Shown here piece after piece: positions 59,460 to 64,000 of a DNA stretch of 64,000 nucleotides. A model generated the notes under the pieces. The model was not told the DNA's origin, did no database searches, and worked only from the letters and a program-made list of their open reading frames with translations. Position numbers and translations under genes: made by a program. This stretch comes from Nitrospirota bacterium (GTDB taxonomy: Bacteria; Nitrospirota; Thermodesulfovibrionia; UBA6902; JAJYJJ01): NCBI GenBank assembly GCA_021789595.1, contig JAJYJJ010000001.1:62001-126000 (forward strand), written 5' to 3'. Every line of letters begins with the position of its first letter. Within the stretch, counting starts at the first letter, position 1.

Positions 59460-60248
59460 ATGCAAGAGAAGGTCGCTTATCACGGGCTTGAACACCATGA
59501 AGTCGAGCTGAGTGCCTGGCCCTTTGTGGTGGGGATGTCAGGATTGCTCGTAATGATCGGTTTCATGACAGCCTTTCAGTGGAAATTGCCCATGTTGGGC
59601 ATGTTGCTCAGTGGTGTAGGGGTGGTTGGGATATTAATTGGATTGTTTGGCTGGGTTTCGGAAGTCTATGCAAAGAAGTTTGAAGAGGGCTTGAGCAAGT
59701 TAGCGATTGTAATATTTATCTGCTCCGAGGCTGCACTTTTCGGTGGCCTGTTTGGAGGCTATCTTTACAATATGTTTCCTGCGCCCCAGTGGCCACCTGC
59801 AAACACCCCGGCCGGCGTCCCCCCCTTAGGTGTTGCCCTTGTTCTCACAGTTTTTCTCCTTTCCTCCAGCGCTACAATACAGATGGCAGAGACAAAGCTC
59901 GAAAAGGGCGAGATGGGCGGTTTTAAGGGATGGCTCCTCTTTACCATGACACTCGGTGCACTCTTCCTTGCAGGACAGGCAAACGAGTGGAGTAAACTGA
60001 TTGGTGAAGGTTTTACAGTATCCACCAATGCCTATGGGACATTCTTCTATACCGTAACAGGCGTCCATGGCTCCCATGTCCTGGTTGGCGTTATCCTTCA
60101 GTTCTTTATCCTGCTGCTTGCCCTCAGAAATAAGATAAGCAGTAGACGCCAGACGATAGTGAAGGCCTGCGGCTATTATTGGCACTTTGTTGATGGTATA
60201 TGGCTTGTGGTTCTTTCCCTGATTTATGTACTTCCAAATTTTAGGTAA
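59460..60248 (+). CDS. coxC: Cytochrome c oxidase subunit III-like protein
   Basis: A 262-residue protein with about seven transmembrane segments. Family features: WPFVVGMSGLLVMIGF at the start, IFICSEAALFGGLFGGYLYN, and the C-terminal YTVTGVHGSHVLVGVILQFF and CGYYWHFVDGIWLVVLSLIY. Subunit III supports proton uptake and stability of the aa3 oxidase. It opens the operon coxC-sco-coxB-coxA-ctaB. Confidence 0.9.
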   Translation: MQEKVAYHGLEHHEVELSAWPFVVGMSGLLVMIGFMTAFQWKLPMLGMLLSGVGVVGILIGLFGWVSEVYAKKFEEGLSKLAIVIFICSEAALFGGLFGGYLYNMFPAPQWPPANTPAGVPPLGVALVLTVFLLSSSATIQMAETKLEKGEMGGFKGWLLFTMTLGALFLAGQANEWSKLIGEGFTVSTNAYGTFFYTVTGVHGSHVLVGVILQFFILLLALRNKISSRRQTIVKACGYYWHFVDGIWLVVLSLIYVLPNFR

Positions 60249-60250
60249 CG

Positions 60251-61078
60251 ATGATAAGGTTCGTAGCGATAGGTCTTTTCGTGGTGCTGGTAATCACTGC
60301 TCAGATCGCTGAAGCCATCCCCTTTGGAGGGTCTGACTTTAATCCGTCAGTAATGAAGATTAATGAGGATGATTATCTTGGAAAGACAGTGCCTGATATA
60401 AAAATGATTGATGAGTCAGACAATAGATTGTCTCTCAGCAGTTTCTCTAAAAGGCCGCTAATATTGCTGCTCATTTATTATGATTGTCCTAACATCTGCC
60501 CTTTGCTGGCTGAAGATCTGGCCTCGGCCATCAATAATATAGCCGATTTAAAGGTGGGCAGTGATTACAATGTGTTAGTCCTCAGTTTCAATAAGAACGA
60601 TACCCCTGAAAAGGCAAGAGAGTTTCATAAAAGGCTCCAGATGAGTATAAAGTCGCCAAATGTGGCTAAATGGATCTTTGCAACTACTAATGAGGAGGAT
60701 ATTAAATCCCTTACCAAGGCAGTTGGATACCGCTTCTTTTATTCTACCGAAGATAGAATGTTTATCCATCCGGTCGTTTATATCTTTCTCTCGCCAGAGA
60801 GGGAAATAACAAGGTATATCTTTGGTCTAAGGCCTGATCCCTTTAGCATCAGGCTTGCAATCCTTGAATCCGCTAAGGGACGCATTGGGAAGGTGCCTAT
60901 AGCGAGTTGGATAACTCTGGCCTGTTACAAATATGATTCTAAGAGTCATGGATACATCTTGAACCTGCCTTTTCTCTTTGCATCGGTTGGGGTTGTTATG
61001 GCAGTTATGATAGGCATCCTGAGTTGTGTTGTTTACAGGAAAAAGAAGAGTTTAAAAAATACACCAATAGGAGGGTAA
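60251..61078 (+). CDS. SCO1/SenC-type copper chaperone
   Basis: A 275-residue thioredoxin-fold protein with a signal peptide (to about AEA at residue 20), the copper motif YYDCPNICPLLAED (CxxxC) and the His ligand in MFIHPVVYIF, plus a C-terminal membrane helix (PFLFASVGVVMAVMIGILSC). It delivers copper to the CuA site of subunit II, whose gene follows three bases later. Confidence 0.9.
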   Translation: MIRFVAIGLFVVLVITAQIAEAIPFGGSDFNPSVMKINEDDYLGKTVPDIKMIDESDNRLSLSSFSKRPLILLLIYYDCPNICPLLAEDLASAINNIADLKVGSDYNVLVLSFNKNDTPEKAREFHKRLQMSIKSPNVAKWIFATTNEEDIKSLTKAVGYRFFYSTEDRMFIHPVVYIFLSPEREITRYIFGLRPDPFSIRLAILESAKGRIGKVPIASWITLACYKYDSKSHGYILNLPFLFASVGVVMAVMIGILSCVVYRKKKSLKNTPIGG

Positions 61079-61081
61079 AAG

Positions 61082-62050
61082 ATGAAACGTTTTCTGACTT
61101 TTGCAGCAGTGTCATTGCTGTTTTGTCTGCCTTCTGTCGCTCTTGCTGAAGAGGTAGACCCTGTTAAGAGTTGGGATAATCACTTTAGGCTGTATGCCAT
61201 ACTTGTTACAGCCATATGGGTGCTTGTGACTGTCCTGCTCATATACTTCAGCCTGAGATACAGGAGGAAAAAAGGGCAGGGAGATGGTGCCAGTATACAT
61301 GGTAACATCTTCCTTGAGATAGTATGGACATTGGTGCCCTTTATTATAGTTGTGCTTCTTGGTGTCCAGACATGGGCTGTATTTCAAGAATACAGAAAAG
61401 TGCCAAAGAACGCATACGAGCTGAATGTGCAGGGGTTCATGTGGGGCTGGAATGTGACATACCCTGATGGGATCAAGACGACCAATGAATTGAGGGTTCC
61501 TGTCGGGACACCCGTAAAGGTCAATCTCACAAGCAAGGATGTGCTCCACGCCTTCTATATACCAGAATACAAGGTGCAGGAGGAAGCGATCCCTGGAAGG
61601 ACGACATACTTCTGGTTCTTGCCTACAAAGGCAGGGGAATACAGGGCATACTGCACAGAGTTCTGCGGCGCAGGTCATTCCCTCATGCTTGCTGAGGTTC
61701 ATGCTATGGATAAGGCCGATTTTCAGGCCTGGGTAGCGAAATATAAAGAGGCTGCCGCGGCCCTTTCACCTGTAGAGAAAGGCAAAAAGCTCGTGGATGG
61801 CCTCGGCTGCCTTGGCTGTCATACCATCACAGGTGAAAAGTCAACAGGTCCGACATTGAAGGGGATATTTGGGAGTAGTGTTGTCCTCTCCGATGGCAGA
61901 AAGATTATAGCCAATGAGGAGTATATTGAACATTCTATATCCGAGCCAAAGAGGGATATAGTTAAGGGCTATTCTCCCATAATGCCACCTTATAAGTTAT
62001 CTGACGAAGACCTGCATGCAATAACCGAATATCTGAAAACCTTAAAATAG
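61082..62050 (+). CDS. coxB: Cytochrome c oxidase subunit II with fused cytochrome c
   Basis: A 322-residue subunit: signal peptide (LTFAAVSLLFCLPSVALA), two transmembrane helices, CuA cupredoxin domain with STxxxHAFYIPE-like SKDVLHAFYIPEYKVQ and CTEFCGAGHSLM, and a C-terminal cytochrome c domain with the heme motif CLGCH (about residue 243) and methionine in MPPYKLSDEDL. It receives electrons from cytochrome c and passes them to subunit I. The fused heme domain (caa3 type) is common in thermophiles and Nitrospirota-like bacteria. Confidence 0.93.
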   Translation: MKRFLTFAAVSLLFCLPSVALAEEVDPVKSWDNHFRLYAILVTAIWVLVTVLLIYFSLRYRRKKGQGDGASIHGNIFLEIVWTLVPFIIVVLLGVQTWAVFQEYRKVPKNAYELNVQGFMWGWNVTYPDGIKTTNELRVPVGTPVKVNLTSKDVLHAFYIPEYKVQEEAIPGRTTYFWFLPTKAGEYRAYCTEFCGAGHSLMLAEVHAMDKADFQAWVAKYKEAAAALSPVEKGKKLVDGLGCLGCHTITGEKSTGPTLKGIFGSSVVLSDGRKIIANEEYIEHSISEPKRDIVKGYSPIMPPYKLSDEDLHAITEYLKTLK

Positions 62051-62069
62051 AAAAAAGGAGGTAATGGCA

Positions 62070-63689
62070 ATGACTCAAGAAAGTGCTGGCAGATCAGGGT
62101 TGAAGGAATGGATATTCACCACTGACCATAAGAAGATCGCAGTTATGTATCTGATTACAAGTCTCGTTGTTTTCACACTGGGGCTTCTCCTCGCTATTGT
62201 TATGAAGGCAGGGCAGTGGTCTCCTGGTAATTCTCTGGTAGGTCCAAAATTGTATAATGTCCTATTTACAATCCACGGCGCTGGAATGATACTCTGGTGG
62301 ATGATCCCTGTGTTTACAGGCTTCTTTGCAAATCTCCTCGTGCCTTTGATGATAGGGGCGAGGGATGTGGCATTTCCGAGGCTTAATGCCCTGAGTTTCT
62401 GGTTCTTTGTAGGGGCTACTGTAATGGCTGTTCTTGCCCTCGTCACACCAGGAAGGCTCGATATAGGGTGGACAGGTTATCCACCATATTCGATCAAGAC
62501 AGATGCAAATACATCCCTTTATGTCTTTGCTGTCCATCTCCTTGGTGCCTCAGCCCTTGCATCGGCGGTAAACTTTTTAACCACCATCATAACAATGAGG
62601 GCACCGGGTATGACATGGGGAAGGCTCAACCTTGCTGTGTGGGGAATCTTTGGCGCTTTCATCATACAGCTCTTCGGAATTCCTGTCATTGCAGGTGCGG
62701 TTACACTTCTTCTGTTTGACAAATATCTCGGCACCAATTTCTACAATGCTACTATGGGCGGCTCACCTATACTTTATCAGCATCTGTTCTGGTTTTATGC
62801 CCATCCGGCAGTCTACGTAATAGCACTTCCTGCCTTCGGCATAGTCTCTGAAATAGTCTCCACATTTTCGAGAAAGAAGATATTCGGTTACACAAGCATG
62901 GTAATTGCCCTAATGGCAATAGCGTTCCTTGGCTTTGATGTGTGGATTCACCATCTATTCACCAAGGGGGTCGAGGATTGGGCCAGGATTGTTCAGTCAT
63001 TATTGACATTACTGATAGCCGTCCCAACCGGCATAAAGGTATTCAACTGGCTTGCAACGATGCATAAGGGCTCTATAGATTTCAAGGCCCCCATGCTCTA
63101 TGCTGTCGGTTTTATAACCCTGTTTGTGATAGGAGGGGTAACAGGAATAGGAAATGGCCTGTTAGCAATCGACATCGATGTGCACGATACCCTCTGGGTC
63201 GTAGCACATTTTCACACAGTCCTATCAATGTCTATGACCATGGTGGCATTTGCTGGTATATTCTTCTGGTTTCCAAAGTTTACAGGACGCATGTATAATG
63301 AACGTTTGGCAAAGATAACCTTCTGGATAATTCTCATAGGCTCGCTTTTGGCATTCGTACCATACTTCAAACTGGGACTGGAAGGCATGCCGAGGAGATA
63401 CTGGAGTTATCCCCCTGAGTTCACCAGCACTTACAGGGTGACCGTAATAGGAGGATTTATCCTCATTGCAGGTTTCTTCATGACACTGATAAATATAGTG
63501 CGTTCGGCCTTCGCAGGCGAGAGGGCTACAGCAAATCCATGGAATGCAAAATCCCTCGAATGGACCATCCCCTCTCCTCCGCCATCTTATAACTTTGAGA
63601 CGATACCTGTTATCACAGCAGGCCCATACGAGTATGGAAGCCCCGAAGAAGGTAAAAAAGCCCTTCCTGAGGAAGCCGAAGCTTTTTGA
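62070..63689 (+). CDS. coxA: Cytochrome c oxidase subunit I, A2-like
   Basis: A 539-residue, roughly twelve-helix heme-copper oxidase. Heme a histidine in TIHGAGMILWWM; CuB His with the cross-linked Tyr in FYAHPAVYVIALP; His pair in DVWIHHLFTKG; heme a3/a His in VVAHFHTVLSM. The D-channel glutamate of A1 oxidases (GHPEVY) is replaced by Ala, as in A2-type oxidases. I prefer ATG 62070, eight bases after GGAGG, to ATG 62064, which is only two bases away. Confidence 0.95.
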   Translation: MTQESAGRSGLKEWIFTTDHKKIAVMYLITSLVVFTLGLLLAIVMKAGQWSPGNSLVGPKLYNVLFTIHGAGMILWWMIPVFTGFFANLLVPLMIGARDVAFPRLNALSFWFFVGATVMAVLALVTPGRLDIGWTGYPPYSIKTDANTSLYVFAVHLLGASALASAVNFLTTIITMRAPGMTWGRLNLAVWGIFGAFIIQLFGIPVIAGAVTLLLFDKYLGTNFYNATMGGSPILYQHLFWFYAHPAVYVIALPAFGIVSEIVSTFSRKKIFGYTSMVIALMAIAFLGFDVWIHHLFTKGVEDWARIVQSLLTLLIAVPTGIKVFNWLATMHKGSIDFKAPMLYAVGFITLFVIGGVTGIGNGLLAIDIDVHDTLWVVAHFHTVLSMSMTMVAFAGIFFWFPKFTGRMYNERLAKITFWIILIGSLLAFVPYFKLGLEGMPRRYWSYPPEFTSTYRVTVIGGFILIAGFFMTLINIVRSAFAGERATANPWNAKSLEWTIPSPPPSYNFETIPVITAGPYEYGSPEEGKKALPEEAEAF

Positions 63690-64000
63690 TGGTAGTGGAT
63701 TATGTTAAATTGACATCCCCGAGAATAACCCTGTTAGTTATGCTAACAGGGTTTACAGGGATGTGGATTGCATCCAGGGGAACAGTTACTCCATCTCTGT
63801 TCCTCTGGGGTCTTTTGGGAATAGGTCTTGCTTCGGCGGGCTCTTCAGTTTTTAATAACTGCTACGACATAGATATTGACTGTCTGATGAAAAGGACATC
63901 TAAAAGGCCCCTTCCATCAGGAAGGATAAATCCAGCAGGTGCATTTACATTCGGAATCTTTCTTTCACTGGCATCCTTTTTTGTCTTAAGCTTCTTTGTA
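63689..64000 (+). CDS. ctaB: Protoheme IX farnesyltransferase, 3' end missing
   Basis: Begins ATG GTA GTG at 63689, overlapping the coxA stop (TGATG). The 104 visible codons read VDYVKLTSPRITLLVMLTGF and then NNCYDIDIDCLMKRTSKRPL then PSGRI, the CtaB/UbiA aspartate-rich motif NxxxDxxxD. It makes heme O for the oxidase. The rest lies past the window. Confidence 0.92.
   Translation, partial: MVVDYVKLTSPRITLLVMLTGFTGMWIASRGTVTPSLFLWGLLGIGLASAGSSVFNNCYDIDIDCLMKRTSKRPLPSGRINPAGAFTFGIFLSLASFFVLSFFV

Overview
This window is a 64 kb piece of a Gram-negative bacterial chromosome. Tol/RND/Mac efflux systems, two lipobox proteins, Lgt, sigma-54 regulators and bacterial tRNAs support this. Gene content (aa3-type oxidase, HdrD/HdrE-like proteins, corrinoid methyltransferases, DsrE-like proteins, stuttering palindromic repeats) suggests an uncultured lineage near Nitrospirota or the former Deltaproteobacteria. 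That placement is an inference with low confidence. Neither end of the window is a natural boundary: it opens inside cas7 and closes inside ctaB.

Layout. (1) 1-7133: the downstream part of a type I CRISPR-Cas locus (cas7, cas5, cas4, cas1, cas2) and an array of 29 perfect repeats. Two toxin-antitoxin modules separate cas5 from cas4, and mobile-repeat remnants sit in the cas4-cas1 and cas1-cas2 gaps. (2) 7134-9056: a DinG-type helicase. (3) 9093-22247, all on the minus strand: a coherent cluster with two coenzyme M biosynthesis genes (fused sulfopyruvate decarboxylase and cysteate synthase), HdrD-like and HdrE-like subunits, a FolD homologue lacking two catalytic residues, a corrinoid-activating ASKHA protein, a corrinoid protein, two MtaA-like zinc methyltransferases and an MtrH-like methyltransferase. 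A near-perfect sigma-54 promoter heads it. (4) 22643-25049: an OsmC-like gene with its own sigma-54 promoter, and a PAS-containing sigma-54 activator. (5) 25319-32263: a sulfonate/nitrate-type ABC importer with one binding protein and two permease-ATPase pairs, interleaved with DsrE-like proteins and a TauE-type sulfite/sulfonate transporter. (6) 32346-36145: a two-component system. (7) 36242-49814: a phosphoesterase, then TetR, ECF sigma, anti-sigma and Spy-like genes leading into TolC, MacAB, RND and MFS efflux genes. (8) 50095-59317: mostly housekeeping genes (radA, asd, two tRNAs, lgt) with a DUF362 ferredoxin and a TPR/ExeA-like pair. (9) 59460-64000: a cytochrome c oxidase operon.

How it fits together. 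The central proposal is that regions 3-5 form one sigma-54-controlled system. Sulfonate or sulfite brought in or handled by region 5 could feed cysteate and sulfopyruvate to coenzyme M. Coenzyme M could then serve as methyl acceptor or donor for the MtaA-like proteins. The corrinoid protein, MtrH-like protein and FolD homologue would link that methyl group to the tetrahydrofolate pool, and the HdrDE-like pair would recycle a disulfide against the quinone pool. Methanogens, not bacteria, are the known users of most of these parts, and no methyl-coenzyme M reductase is present here. The substrate and the direction of methyl flow are not readable from the sequence.
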